Assembly (NCBI GenBank): GCA_014898415.1
Contig: RCTD01000012.1
Coordinates: 248,001 to 312,000, forward strand
From: Stromatinia cepivora
Taxonomy: Eukaryota; Ascomycota; Leotiomycetes; Helotiales; Sclerotiniaceae
Direction of reading: 5' to 3'
DNA length: 64,000 nucleotides
Shown: positions 21,072-32,868 of the stretch, piece after piece
Layout of the letters: the number at the start of each line of letters is the position of its first letter
How positions within the stretch are numbered: the stretch's first letter is position 1
The notes under the pieces: model-generated
Seen by the model: only the letters and a program-made list of their open reading frames with translations
The model's database searches: none
What the model was told of the DNA's origin: nothing
Position numbers and translations under genes: made by a program

Positions 21072-24000
21072 TCATGACCATTTGACATCACCACTAGGTG
21101 GCCTCGTTGTTCTCCTCCTCGAAATCAGCTTATGCTCTGGCCCGGCAGCTGCATTTGAAGTCGTAGGTCTTATCGGCTCTCTCATCGGGTCTCTCATCGG
21201 CTCTCTCATCGGCTCTCTCATCGGCTCTCTCATCAGCTCCTTTTCACGCTCCCTATCTCTTATTTTAACTCCATTTTCCCTATTCTCCCTCCTAGAATGC
21301 GATGGATCATCCCTGAGTTGCGGTGCCGCTATTGATGATCGTGACGCACGAAGTAGTGATGTTCGAGGTAATCGACTTTTGCTGGATGCACCATTCGTTA
21401 AGTCGCCACTCGATTTTCGCATCATGGAAGTTGTGCCGTCTGTAGTTCTAGGTCGATAATGGATGGATTCAGTGCTACTAGACGCCGTTGACGTGATACC
21501 CGAGCGTCTATGAGGTGTAACACTTCCATCAATGAATGCTGACGTTTGTGACATTCGACTAGCTTGAGTCGGCGTCAAAGGAGTGGATACACTATGTTGA
21601 AGCGAGGGTGATGTGTAGGAACTTCCGCGCCTAGAACTCAACCGAGACCTTGAACCACTTCCGTTCTCCGATGCTTTCTCCAAATTGAACTTGACCAACT
21701 CGCTTGCCATATTCCTTACCAAAACAGCGCTGTCGTTTTCAGCAAGATGTTGAATTACTTCGAATAAGGAGTGATGCCTAATGCTTTCAGCTTCATCCCC
21801 ACTAGCATCGCATATACTGCGAACAATTCGTAGTAAATTCAATCGTACAACAGCCTTCTTGTGAGTGAGCTTTTGCAAGATACCAGTGAAGAGATCAGTC
21901 CGAGCAAGAGAACCGGCAATAGGCGAACTTAATCGTAGGAGCTTTTGTAAAGGCTCCAGTAAGTTATAATCAAAAGCATTCGCCTTGGGTGCAGCGAAAC
22001 ATTGAACTATCATGGCGGTAAAATTACCCTCCAGTAAAGCCTTTTCAACCCTGGCGGTCTCTTCTTGGAGCCTTTTATATCAGAATTAGTATGCATCATT
22101 ATTACCTACAGTATGCTAAACTTACCAAATGAATATGGCGTCCAAAGCGGTCACCTGCCAATATTGGTCTTCCAGTAATGAAACATAAAACTGTAGTCCC
22201 TTGTTCTGCCAAAGATATTTACGTCCGACTTTTCCAGAATGAGCCATATCGCATAATATGGGGAGGGCGAACTCCTTCGGGGGTCGTTTCGTTTTCATAA
22301 TTCGTTGAAGTAATGGTATTATGCCATTAAAAGCTGCGTCTTCCTGCCTCTCTTTACTGAGTCGACATAAGTTGTACATAGTATTCAAAACTTGGTTAGA
22401 GATTTCGCGGAAATGATCAGGCGTACGCTTCATACTTGAGCTTAGTAAATCGATCAAAAGTTCAATGGCGTTTGCGGCATGTAATGATTCGAGGGTTGTC
22501 GACAACATGGACAAATTTTTTATGAACTTGAGCATAGTTATCTGATGCACCGGTGTCATACGTCTCAGATCCTTGAGAACTCCTGGAAATTGTTAGAACG
22601 ATCATACCAACAAACCATCAAGAAGACTTACGCTTGAGTACTACATGGTCAGCCACGACCTCCTTAACATAGTTTTCTGCTTGCGAAAAAAGATAGAATA
22701 TATTGACAATGCGACCCTCAATCAATTCAGAAAGTTCATCCTCTTCATCTAGCACACGATCCAAAACGAGTGCTAATGGAGATAAAATCTTGCTTCTTGA
22801 GAAGATACGACAGAAGTCGTTCTTTGGAGTTGGTCCCTGACGATGTTAGTATATTAATTTGGGTGTAATATGTGCTGGCATACCTGAAGCTCAAATACAT
22901 TCCAAATACCATTGACACCAATGAGAACCAAATCTCTAGCATCATCATAATCCTCATCGAGAAATTCGACAAGAACATTCAATCCACCAGCACTGACAAA
23001 CATTTGAAGTGTCAATGTAGAGGTCTGGTACATTTGTCTTACAAAAGCAGCTGCCTCAAGACGTATCTCATTTGAGTATTGCCTAGCAGCAAACTTTGTA
23101 ATGATGGGAATTCCTCCAACGAAGCACAGGTTTTCTTGAATCTCGACGTCATTCGAAATGATGGCATTGACAACCTTTAATAGTCTCAATATCATACTTT
23201 GACGACTTTTCAAGGTACAAGGTTCCAGTATCTCCAAAATTGGAAGCATTCCATGAGCACTGATGATCAAGCCCTTTGCATCTTCGGACTCATATAAAAC
23301 GTCAAGCTAAGTCGCTGATTAGTACAGAATTAGCATGATGAAGTTAATACATACCAGTTGTTCCGATAATTCAGATAAAACATCCTCAGCTTGTGTTGCT
23401 TTCAGTGAGCTCACTAATCCTTCGACCGATGCGCATAACCGAGCATGTTTATCTCTGGCAATGTTGGCTTGCAAATCCATCTCATCGAAACCTTGCTCCA
23501 ACGAGGCAAAAGGGTCATCTTCATCATCCTCATCACCAAGCCAGGAGTTATTCGAGAGCTTTGAGTTGATCATTAATGCTTCTTCTGAGCCCTTATCACT
23601 CTCAACCCTCGGGACTACAACCCCTCGTGGATCAAAGATATCTGAAAAATCTTCATCGTCCTCATTTTCAGCATATTTTTGTATCTCAACTGATGAATTT
23701 GTCCGATGCATAGGGTTTTCATGAGAATTCGGTGTGGTTTTTCTTCGCAAACTGCTACCTCCATTTGTAGTAGGAGATTGTCCAGAACGCGGAATGCTTG
23801 TCAGGTCAGATGGGTGGAATAGTTTCGGAGAAAGAGCATCATCCTAGAGCCATTCAGAGTCAGTAATGCTTATGACGGTTTATGAAGAATACCGACTTTA
23901 ATTATATCCAATCTTTTATCAAAAACACTATCATTGTCAACGAACAAGTCTGAATAATCCTCCACGGTATTCTCGCGATACATTATCGCTGGTCTTAAAG

Positions 24001-25926
24001 GTAAGGCAAATTTCCCTTCAGCCCGAGCCTTGACTGGAGACTTCGGTCGGGGAGGAGGTATAGACGGCTTTCTCGAATAACTTCTAGGAGAGATGTCTTC
24101 TTCAAAGTCGATATTAGAGGGAGCTTTGATTCTATAAGGTCGAATGGTCTCCAACTCATGGCCATCCGTCTCGACATGGGTATTTGGGCCCTTGATCGTT
24201 ACGAGATCACCCTCAAAGTTATTGTCCCAATTATCAGCCTCATCATTTGCAAACTCGAACGATGCGAAAGACTTGAGGCGATCGGCGGAGAGTAGGCCCC
24301 CAAAGTTGTCATGAGGCTTCAAATGTGGAAGTTGAAGCGCGCTTGGAGTGATAGAAGAAGCGAAGTCATCATCCCAATTATCATCCGCTTCAACAGTCAG
24401 CTTCCACAAGGAATTTTTGAAATTTCCTAGTGGGACTCGCTTACCTGCAGTTTCTGGGGACCTAAAAGAACTTGCCAAACTTTTCGGTTTTGCCATAGAG
24501 AGACGGCCCTTAGGAGGTGTGATGATATTATTGTTTTGCGAATCATTGTGAATATTTCTTAGAGGAGGGTCTCGACGGGCTGGTAAGGGGCTGCCAAGCT
24601 GCTGCGACCTTGTAGAAGTACGAAACGACCCGGCAGCTGCGGGTGATTTCAGAGCTTCATTCCACTGCTTTACCTCTTCGACTGCTTCATTGAAGTTTGT
24701 CGGGGGCTTTGCAACAGGAGCATCAGTCCTCCGTGAGCCCACAATCCAAGCATGTTTCAACAATTTCCGAGCAGAAACTCTTAGGTTTGGGTCTTTTTGG
24801 AAACATTGAATGAGAAAATCTCTGGCCGCCTAAAAAGTGTTTAGATTGGATTGGGCTACCTTCGGAAAGAGATGCTAATGTAGACTTACTGGTGATACTC
24901 CTTCAGGCAAAGGAGGATGGTCATCATTGACAATAGCAAACAAGGCAGGCATAGGAGCCAATTTGTGATACGGTGGCTTACCCTCAAGCAGCTCTATTAC
25001 TGTGCAACCCAAACTCCAAATATCAGATGCAGGAGTTGCACCAGAAAGTTGTATGATTTCAGGAGCCATCCAGTATGGGGTTCCGACGACCTGTGCTTCC
25101 TTATCTGCTCCAGCAAGAGTGCTGGTAGACACACCAAAATCCGCAAGCTTGACCTTCCCATCTTTAGTTGTAAGAATATTCGCGCCCTTTATGTCCCTGT
25201 GAATAACACCCTGATCGTGAAGATATTGTAGTCCTAGAAGAATTTGACCCATGTAAACGCCAACCAGGTTTTCGGGGAATTTCCCATAACTTTTGCATAT
25301 CGAGTGTAATGAACCGTTTTCACAATACCTTAATCAATAGTCAGTACAATGTGGTGAAGAAACAGAAACACAAAATGTCTTACTCCAGAATTATGTTCAA
25401 GCAGTCAGAAGACTTAACGAAACCAAGATATTTGACAATATTGTCATGCTAAGAATTGTCAGCTCCAATGGTTTGGCCTCCCACTCATTCCAATGTATAC
25501 CTACATTCAGATTTTTCAGAAGATCTATTTCGGCCTGCGCAATAATATTAGTCCATGGTGTCCAAGTCATCTCAACATAAATATCTACCTCGATCATCCG
25601 CAATTCGCTCTTCGGAAGGTCTCCCAGCTTGATTTGCTTCACAGCCACAGCTTCCCCTGTACCCCAATTGAACGCCTTGTAGACCGAACCAAAAGCTCCC
25701 TTCCCGAGACATTCTCCTAGACGCTGAATATTTATAAGTAGGTGTATTTCCTCTTTTGAAAACCTCGGGTATGTACGTAGTCTTTAAGGCCTGGATCCTG
25801 CACAGCCTTTTCCCTTCTTTCTCTTCGCGGTGTCCCTGGAGTCCTTTCTGACTTCGCGCTCCCGTTCGCACCCGCCGATCTTGAACTGCTTTGCCGGTCG
25901 GCTGAGGAGGGCGGATAAGAGACCAT
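21072..25926 (-). CDS. sepH: SepH/Cdc7-type septation initiation protein kinase
   Basis: Eleven exons on the reverse strand: 25926-25777, 25723-25589, 25534-25505, 25448-25384, 25328-24890, 24829-23897, 23843-23355, 23306-22884, 22836-22632, 22582-22126, 22071-21072. All ten introns (47-60 bp) keep the frame and give about 1,441 residues, close to fungal SepH. The kinase domain near the N-terminus has the Gly loop GKGAFGSV (57-64), VAVK with Lys79, HRDIKGAN (Asp172), DFG (190-192) and APE (215-217). A disordered Ser/Pro/Asp-rich middle follows, then a helical ARM/HEAT-like C-terminal half. Family knowledge: this kinase heads the septation initiation network at spindle pole bodies and triggers septum formation. 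Exon 3 is only 30 bp. The donor of intron 6 (GTCGGT) is atypical. The last exon holds an MREP tandem repeat. Confidence 0.93.
21174..21237 (-). repeat. 12-bp coding minisatellite in the kinase C-terminus
   Basis: About five copies of a 12-bp unit (GGCTCTCTCATC on the + strand) encode MREP-type tetrapeptides in the last exon of the sepH-like gene. One copy reads MRDP. The repeat keeps the frame. Confidence 0.85.
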
Positions 25927-27305
25927 GGTCGGTGTGGGATGACCCGGGCGGGGTTTTAAAGGGTGGAGAGGAAAGCTGTTGGAGGTATATTTCTCTGGCA
26001 GATGGAGGATCTCATTGAAGCATGAGATTTTCTTGTTTTGTGGACTAAGTTCCTGTTTCACGATGATTATTTGGCGGGGTTATAGGATTATATTCAAGAT
26101 TGTCGATATCGGTGGATCCTGGCCTGGCCCTCACCTCACGTCGAAAATAGCACGCGAGAGTGGATATGAACAAATTCACTGTTTGTATGATATTATGTTG
26201 GTCTTGGATTGGATGTTTGTGTCTTGAGAATAATAAACATTCTTCGTTGAAGGACTTGGTATGAATGTTTGTAAATTCATTACCAAAAAAGAAAAGTGTG
26301 TTGTGGTAGTAGAAAGTAGAAAGTATTGGGTATGGGTATGGGTATGGGTATGTGTTATGGGTTATGAGTTATGAGTTATGAGTTAGAGTTATGGAGCATG
26401 GGAAAAGAGAAATTAACATTGGGTAGTTGACAAAATTGGCAAACAAGCGCCCACATGGGTGGATCCTGGAAATCGCAACCTCTGTGTTGTATCTAATAAG
26501 GCTGATAGTCGAAAATCATTATTTGATACATACGATTTTGATATGATAATATTGATAAACATTGATAGAATAGTGTTCAATATATTGTCTAATTGTCTCA
26601 TGAAATTTCTTTTTGATTGACTTCAAATTAGAGAATCAATTGAAACAGCATTAAACATTTTTCAATTCCATTACTTTTATATACAGTGACATATAATACA
26701 AAATGAAAGATTGAATGATCAATCACCTTAACTAAATTACCAGCATCTTCTCACAAATCTTCTCATACCTTTATCCACTCATTGAATTCTTCAGATTACC
26801 TGCCAGGTAGGTAGGTACCATCTATATCGAAAACTAGAAACTAGAAACCTTTGTCGTAAAGTAGTTTAGCAGATTTAACCCTCAAATTTCGCCTTTCCAC
26901 TGTTCATTAAACTCTTTATATGGTTCATAATTCAATTTTCCTTGATTGAATTGGAACTCCCCTTATGTCAATCATTAAAACCGTAAATGATGAGCACCCA
27001 TATTTCTGTTCGTTTGATCGTAACCCCGAACAATGGAAAGCAAAATTCTCCCGTATCAGCTTGCCCAACGCCAGTAGTATAATAATACAATATAGTATCA
27101 CAGTTGTGGTAAATCAATCTACATTCCCACGCTTAATCTCCTTGTCGAAAATCAACCTCGTCCTTAAAATAGCAATAACGGAACCCCAATCCATAGATTA
27201 GAGAGCGAAAGTTGCTAAGCCTGGAAGAATTAAAGGTCTAAACCCATGACCGGCTCACTGATCTGGAACACCATTGCATGGTGCTAGACGAATTAGGACA
27301 AAATC
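25927..27305. other. intergenic region with simple repeats
   Basis: The promoter side of the sepH-like gene and the 3' side of the next leftward gene. GGGTAT units stand at about 26328-26352 and GAGTTAT units at about 26361-26392. The frames at 26413-26601 and 26965-27201 show no recognisable feature. Confidence 0.5.
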
Positions 27306-29065
27306 TTAAGATTCGCTGGGATTCATCAAAGGTCGACTTGATGCGTTCATTACCCTTCGACCATGGGCTCCATTTGTCCTAGGTCGTCTGAACCATTCAA
27401 GACCTTGCTGAGTCTGTTCATCTTCGGTTTCTGAATCTAATATAGTATCACAATCGCCATTCGTAAGAGGCTCGGTTTCGTGCAGGCTACTGATAGAGGT
27501 ACTCATAGAAGGTCTTTGTGAGCTAGAGGCAGCTGTTGAAGCGAATGAAGATGATGGATTTGGTGATTGTGGATCGGGCGTGATCAAAAGACCATCCCAT
27601 GATCCGTGGCCTTCAACATCAAGTTGCTCCAGTTGCTCAACATTATCCACGACTTCATGGCCACCAAAGTCTCTATAAGCCGGCTCTGGCTCTTGGAACT
27701 CGTCATGGCTACGTTCTCGGTCACCGAGGCCGTCGTAATTAATATTAATTATGAAGCTATCGGCTTCCTCGAGTCCCGGTTGCATATCGGATTGCATAAC
27801 TTCTCGTCTGTAAGCCTCGACATCGAATTGCTCGAGCATTTCGAGTCGCTGTCGCTCTCTGGTGCTAGGGGCATCGGAACGCTCGACTTGCTCTCTCCCA
27901 GCGAGCGACGTGTCAGCTTGCTGTCGCTCTCCAGAGCCAGAGGATGCGGATCCCTCAATTTGTTCTCTGTCGCTCTGCAGTCGCTCTCTATCATTACGCA
28001 ATCGCTCTATATCACCCTGTAATCGCTCTCTATCAACCCGCAGTCGTTCTCTGAACTCATTAAGACGACGTACTTCGCGGTTGTGTATTCGCTGTCGATC
28101 TCTACTCTCATCAAGACGGCGTTCTTCAAGTCGGCGTTCCACTCGCCGTTCCTCTCTTATCTCTTCATCAAGAATGCTTTGCTCCCGTCGCCTAATGTTA
28201 AGTTCGCGCTGCCTTTCTTCCCGTTCGCGCTCTGCTTGTTCTCGCTCCCTTACTTGGCGTCTCAAATGCCGTTCAACGTGATCTCTTTGCGACAAGGAAT
28301 CTTGTGGGTCCATTCCGTCGACACGTTCCGCTAAAGCAGTCTATTAAAGCGGTTAAAAATGATCATTGACGACCACACGCAGTCCACATACAACAACGCC
28401 TGGTGACTTAATGTGAGGATACTTGAAGGCGTGAGCTTACATTGGGGTCCATATTTCGATCATCAACTTCAGAAGGGGACAGAACTCCAGACGTTCGAGA
28501 CATGGAATGTGTATCTGTTTCGGGATATGGTGAAATTGAAATCACACTTGTTCGCAAAATTCTTGGAGGACCTTGTAGATCTCCAATTGGAGGATTAGGG
28601 TAATCCCTCGATTCTGGAACAGCAGGCATTAATGGTCCATCTGCCTCCACACCTCTACTTGATTGACGCTCAAAGCTTAAACTCGGAGGTACTGCTGACA
28701 ATGAATGCTCTCTCATTGCCTCTCTCATTGCATCTCTAGTTGATGTTGTGATGGAAACTCTAGCAGAAGGCCTGATGGATTGCTGTTGATATAGAGTTTG
28801 AAACATTTCAAGTGAATTAGTATCTCGTTCATAATTGTCTAGATACGCGCGCCCCCGCCTTGCATAATATACAGGTCGATTACCACGCAGAGGATGACGT
28901 CGAATAGTAGATCGTGCGCGAGATGTAGACTTTTCTGTTCGTTTTGATGGTGAATCAGGCACCGAAGGTTCGAAGAATATCCTGTGGTTCGAAAATTAGA
29001 ACAATTTTGCGAAATGCGACAGGCGAAATGTAAAGGAGGAGACTGATAACTTACGGCAAACCCAT
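27306..29065 (-). CDS. Arg/Glu-rich coiled-coil hypothetical protein
   Basis: Three exons (29065-29055, 28981-28441, 28340-27306) encode about 528 residues. The first exon is only 11 bp (ATG GGT TTG CC), followed by GTAAGT. The second intron ends at TTTAATAG (28341), because the later TTTAG would break the frame. The N-terminal part is Ser/Arg-rich and probably disordered. Residues about 185-310 form a highly charged helix rich in RER, EER and RRL units (for example REREQAEREREERQRELNI), probably a long coiled coil or single alpha-helix. The C-terminus is acidic and Ser-rich. No enzyme motif is visible. It shares a 516-bp upstream region with the divergent dihydrofolate synthase gene. The family is unrecognised; a structural or scaffold role is only a guess. 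Confidence 0.75.
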
Positions 29066-29581
29066 GCTTTAAGTGATGAAAAGTGAATAAAAGAGAAAAT
29101 GAAGTTAATAGATAAGCATAATAAGTCTTAGCGACCGTGATTTTATCCTTTGTTATGACAATTTTGATGGATTTTCAAAATTGATAATTTGATGATTGAA
29201 CTTGATGTGTGTGTGATGTAAATGTTGCTTGTTTTGGTAGAGAAGAGAAGACCCAGGTAGTAAAACGCCTCCAAAAGCGCGCTAGATACCTAGTAAGAAA
29301 ATGGATCTAGTGAATCGTGAGTCGTGAGTCGTGAGTCTTGACCCTGCATATATTTTCGATAACTGCCCTCCGTAACTGGAGACTTGGTAGTCGAAGCTTT
29401 TAAGCTTTGGAGATCTTATTATTGATCAAATTGAGCTTGATTCATTTCATACAATATAACAAGAAGTACCTACTATTCTAGAACAATGAGTCGATGACAA
29501 TAACAACATTAACAATGTCTATTTTTCCTTGAATGACTTATCAAACACGCTTTACCAATCGTTTAATTCTCCATCCTCATA
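29066..29581. promoter_or_regulatory. bidirectional promoter region
   Basis: A 516-bp gap between two divergent start codons (coiled-coil gene to the left, dihydrofolate synthase to the right). It must contain both promoters. A GTGAGTC triple repeat stands near 29317-29338. No specific factor site is claimed. Confidence 0.5.
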
Positions 29582-30826
29582 ATGATTGAGCTTGGCCTAA
29601 ATCGCATCTGTCGTCTTTTGAGGCATACCCCTCAGCCTTGGAAAGCCATTCATGTTGCAGGTACCAATGGAAAAGGTTCAATATGTGCCTATCTATCTGC
29701 AATGCTACACGCCAGTGGTGTTCGTTGTGGCAGATTTACTTCACCTCATTTAATTGACAGGTGGGATTGCATTACCATCGATGAACAACCGATTCGAGAA
29801 TCTATCTTCCGCGAGGCTGAAACTTTAGTATTAAAGAGAAATCAAGCAGAGAATCTCAAAGCATCCGAATTCGAATTACTTACGGCCACGGCATTCGAAG
29901 TATTTTATAAAGAGAAGATAGATATGGGAGTGATTGAAGTTGGTCTAGGAGGAAGATTGGATGCGACAAATACCATGGAGAACAAAGCTGTCACTATAAT
30001 CTCTAAGATTGGTTTAGATCACCAATCATTTCTAGGAAATACAATTGAGGAAATAGCTCGAGAAAAAGCTGGAATTATGAGACCTGGTGTTCCTTGTGTG
30101 TTGGATAGGAGCAATATACCTTCTGTGCGAGAAGTCATCTCAAATTATGCCAAAGAAATCGGAACGGATGTGATCATCAGTTCTACAGAATCGGCATTTT
30201 TGGATGAAATTAAAGGACAAGATCTGGAACCACATCAATTGGAGAATTTAGCTTGCGCATATACTGCATTTCACTTAGCATATACGAAATTGGAATCTCC
30301 TCTACATCGACTCTTGCCAGCTATACAAAACATTCATTGGCCCGGTAGACTTCAAACTACTGATGTTAGAGCTGTGACAGGCCGAAAAGAGCCTATATTA
30401 CTCGACGGCGCACACAATGTTCAATCTGCAGAAGTTCTTGGTTCATATGTCAATGGAAAGCTTCGAACGAAATCAAATAAAGTAACATGGGTACTGGCAG
30501 CTTCCCAAGGGAAAGAACTCGATGGAATAATGAAAGAGATTTTAAGAGGAGGGGATTGTGTAGCAGCAGTTCAGTTTGGACCAGTAGATGGAATGCCATG
30601 GGTTCAAGCCATGGACACTGAAAATATTTTACATGCAGCTTCTACAGCTGGTATTTCTACCACATGTCTGCATGATTCAGAATCAGACATTTCTGGAGCA
30701 CTAAGATGGGCAGCTACTGTTGCTCAAGGTGGACCTATTGTTGTTGCAGGTAGTCTTTATTTAGTCTCTGATGTACTACGGTTGTTGAGAGACGCGGAAG
30801 TAGTGAAAAATTCATGGCTAGGTTAG
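29582..30826 (+). CDS. FOL3: dihydrofolate synthase / folylpolyglutamate synthase family
   Basis: One uninterrupted frame of 414 residues, the usual size of the fungal FOL3 type. It couples glutamate to dihydropteroate (or folate) with ATP, in folate synthesis. Visible Mur-ligase-fold features: P-loop VAGTNGKGS (residues 25-33), FTSPHLIDRWD, the metal/ATP-site block IEVGLGGRLDATN, the SKIGLDHQSFLGNTIEEIAREKAGI region (in two adjoining blocks) and, in the C-terminal domain, LLDGAHN. The short length without a mitochondrial presequence favours dihydrofolate synthase over the longer FPGS (MET7 type). Start at ATG 29582, only seven codons before the first family-like residues. It converges with the kinase-like gene, 109 bp from its stop. 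Confidence 0.92.
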   Translation: MIELGLNRICRLLRHTPQPWKAIHVAGTNGKGSICAYLSAMLHASGVRCGRFTSPHLIDRWDCITIDEQPIRESIFREAETLVLKRNQAENLKASEFELLTATAFEVFYKEKIDMGVIEVGLGGRLDATNTMENKAVTIISKIGLDHQSFLGNTIEEIAREKAGIMRPGVPCVLDRSNIPSVREVISNYAKEIGTDVIISSTESAFLDEIKGQDLEPHQLENLACAYTAFHLAYTKLESPLHRLLPAIQNIHWPGRLQTTDVRAVTGRKEPILLDGAHNVQSAEVLGSYVNGKLRTKSNKVTWVLAASQGKELDGIMKEILRGGDCVAAVQFGPVDGMPWVQAMDTENILHAASTAGISTTCLHDSESDISGALRWAATVAQGGPIVVAGSLYLVSDVLRLLRDAEVVKNSWLG

Positions 30827-30935
30827 ACCAGCTACGTTTCCAATATGATCCACAGTGAGACATTCACTTGTTCTTTACTTCTCCAGACTGCGACGATCTA
30901 CAGTACGGTGTTTACTCTTTCAAGTCACAAACTAC

Positions 30936-31762
30936 CTACTTCCAAGCTACATCATCCGTACTAACAATAACCTCATGAACCACCATCCTTCCCTTAACAA
31001 TCTCCTCCCCATTAACTAAATCATTCTCAACAACCCTCTTCTCCGCCTCCTCCTCATTCCCCGCAATCCCCGCCCTCACATGTCTCGGAATCAACCTCTT
31101 CTTCGCAACCTCAAAATCAACATCCACAAACCACAATTGATCCATCAACTTCGCAGCACTCCTCCAAGGTTCCTTATCCAACGATAAATAATTCCCCTCA
31201 AAAACTAATATGCGCGTCGTAGGTTCAATCGGTATATCATTAGCTTTAGGATCCTTAAGCGCGTGATCGAATGAAGGAGCGTGGATTGTGATGGTAGAGG
31301 AAGTAAGAGGCTCACGGATTTTCTGGATGAGAGATAGGAATGATGAGCCGTCGAATGTAAATTCGGCACCTCGTCGAGCGTGTGCGTGGGCTGGGTCGGG
31401 CATGGCGGATAGTTGGGCTCGTGTTAGGTGGTAGCCGTCCATGGGGATGAAACCGGCGATTGGGGGGAGGGAAGTTTTGTTCGAGTGGCTTTCTTGGAGG
31501 GCATTGAGTCGTTTGGTTATGGTTGCTGCGAGGGTGGTTTTTCCTGGAGAGAGGAGGCGTTAGTTGGCGATGCGGGAAGGGGATAGGAAAAGGCAAATAC
31601 CTGAGCCAGGAATCCCGGATATGGCGACGAGATATCTTGCATTAGGAGGTATCGTTTGAAAGTTCTCTAGACCAATTGATTAGCTCCTATTCAAGTCTAT
31701 CGAAAAGCAATGGATAATATACCCCAAACCTTCTCCGTCAATCTCGTTACTTGATCTTCCAT
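30936..31762 (-). CDS. P-loop nucleoside kinase-like protein (uridine kinase/phosphoribulokinase superfamily)
   Basis: Three exons (31762-31723, 31666-31601, 31543-30936) encode about 237 residues. Introns of 56 and 57 bp begin GTATAT and GTATTT. Splicing assembles the Walker A motif GIPGSGKTT (residues 31-39) across the second junction, which supports the model. Further family features are the substrate-side MDGYHLTRAQL, ILVFEGNYLS (Walker B-like), FVDVDFEVAKKRLIPRH (lid arginines) and a late VVENDLVNGEEI. The family phosphorylates nucleosides, pantothenate or related small molecules; fungal members of this length resemble yeast YFH7-like proteins. The exact substrate cannot be told. It is a complete cytosolic-type protein without a targeting signal. 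Confidence 0.87.
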
Positions 31763-32249
31763 TTCGAGGGTTGTATTAATGTAGTATCTCAAGTCCCTAG
31801 GCACAATGTAACTAGACGTAAAGGACCTAAATACAAGGGAAAACGAGCGACGAACAACGAAAGCAGAGGTAGAATGTGAGCGGAGTACTAGGTAGTTATA
31901 TAAAACTACTATGGAATTATTACGGGTATCAACGTGGTGAAACCATCTATTGTGATGTGATGTTGATGATAGCCTCCACCCCTCAATGCCCCGCTTCCAG
32001 GTACTGGTAATTGTGACATCAAATTTCTTATCGATAAGGAAATGAAATATTCTTTTTACAGTGCACCTTTCACCTCACCTACACCTCTATATCATCTATC
32101 TAGCTCATCTCATACAGAACGCTCTACCTTTACCACTGCGGAATAAGAAAAGAAAAAGGACTAGACCCGCTCAATCCATATACCAGAAACTACCACACCA
32201 TCCGCACCCAACCTACTCCCCGCATTCCCCCTCCGGTATCCCCCAAGAA
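31763..32249. promoter_or_regulatory. divergent promoter region
   Basis: A 487-bp gap between the leftward kinase-like gene and the rightward gene at 32250. The open frame upstream of ATG 32250 (from about 32061) is His/Leu/Pro-rich and looks like leader sequence. Confidence 0.45.
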
Positions 32250-32868
32250 ATGTCAGACTCCCCCGATGAAAACCCCCTCTTTGCAATCGAATGCGACTCC
32301 TCCACCGACTCTTCCTCCACCCAGGAAACCATTCAAAAAGTCCCCCGTGATTTCCAATCAGAGGAGTCTTTTCAGACTGTAAAACGTGAATGGAGAGCTA
32401 GGATTGAATGTGGTGAGGTATGTCTTCCCTTCTCTTCTCTTCCCTCGCCTCCTACCCTCCCCCTGTTCCTCTTCCTAAACCTCCCATTCACCCTTCACCC
32501 TCAAACAACAAACCCACCCCCCTCCGAAACTCCACACTCCACACTCCACACTCCAAACAAAATAACTAACAAACCACCCCTGAAAGATCCACAAAACCCT
32601 CTCACCTCTCCCCCTAAACCCACGCAGTAAACCACAAACAGCACAGTTTTTATATGCAATTGAGGAATTATATTTTTATAAAAGATATGAGGAGGCGTTG
32701 AGGTTGGTGGAGGGGGTATTAAGGCAGGAGGATTTGATGGAGGATTTTAGGGGGACGGTGGAGAGGTATGGGAGGAGGTGTGAGGGGAGGTTGAGGGAGG
32801 GGGAGGGGGAGAAGCGGGGAGAGAAGGATGAGAAGGATGAGGGGAAGAAGGAGTTAGTGGGCTGTTGA
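32250..32868 (+). CDS. small TPR-like hypothetical protein
   Basis: Two exons (32250-32417, 32587-32868) encode about 149 residues. The intron (32418-32586) begins GTATGT and ends GAAAG. ATG 32250 was chosen because MSDSPDENPLFAIECDSSTD begins a plausible acidic N-terminus, whereas the open frame upstream looks like leader. Exon 2 contains FLYAIEELYFYKRYEEALRL, a helix pair reminiscent of a single tetratricopeptide repeat. The protein ends in a charged Glu/Lys/Arg-rich tail. The 3' exon is unusually purine-rich, giving many GGG and GAG codons. No enzyme motif is visible. The role is unknown, perhaps protein binding. The splice is supported by the continuity of the helical region. Confidence 0.65.
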
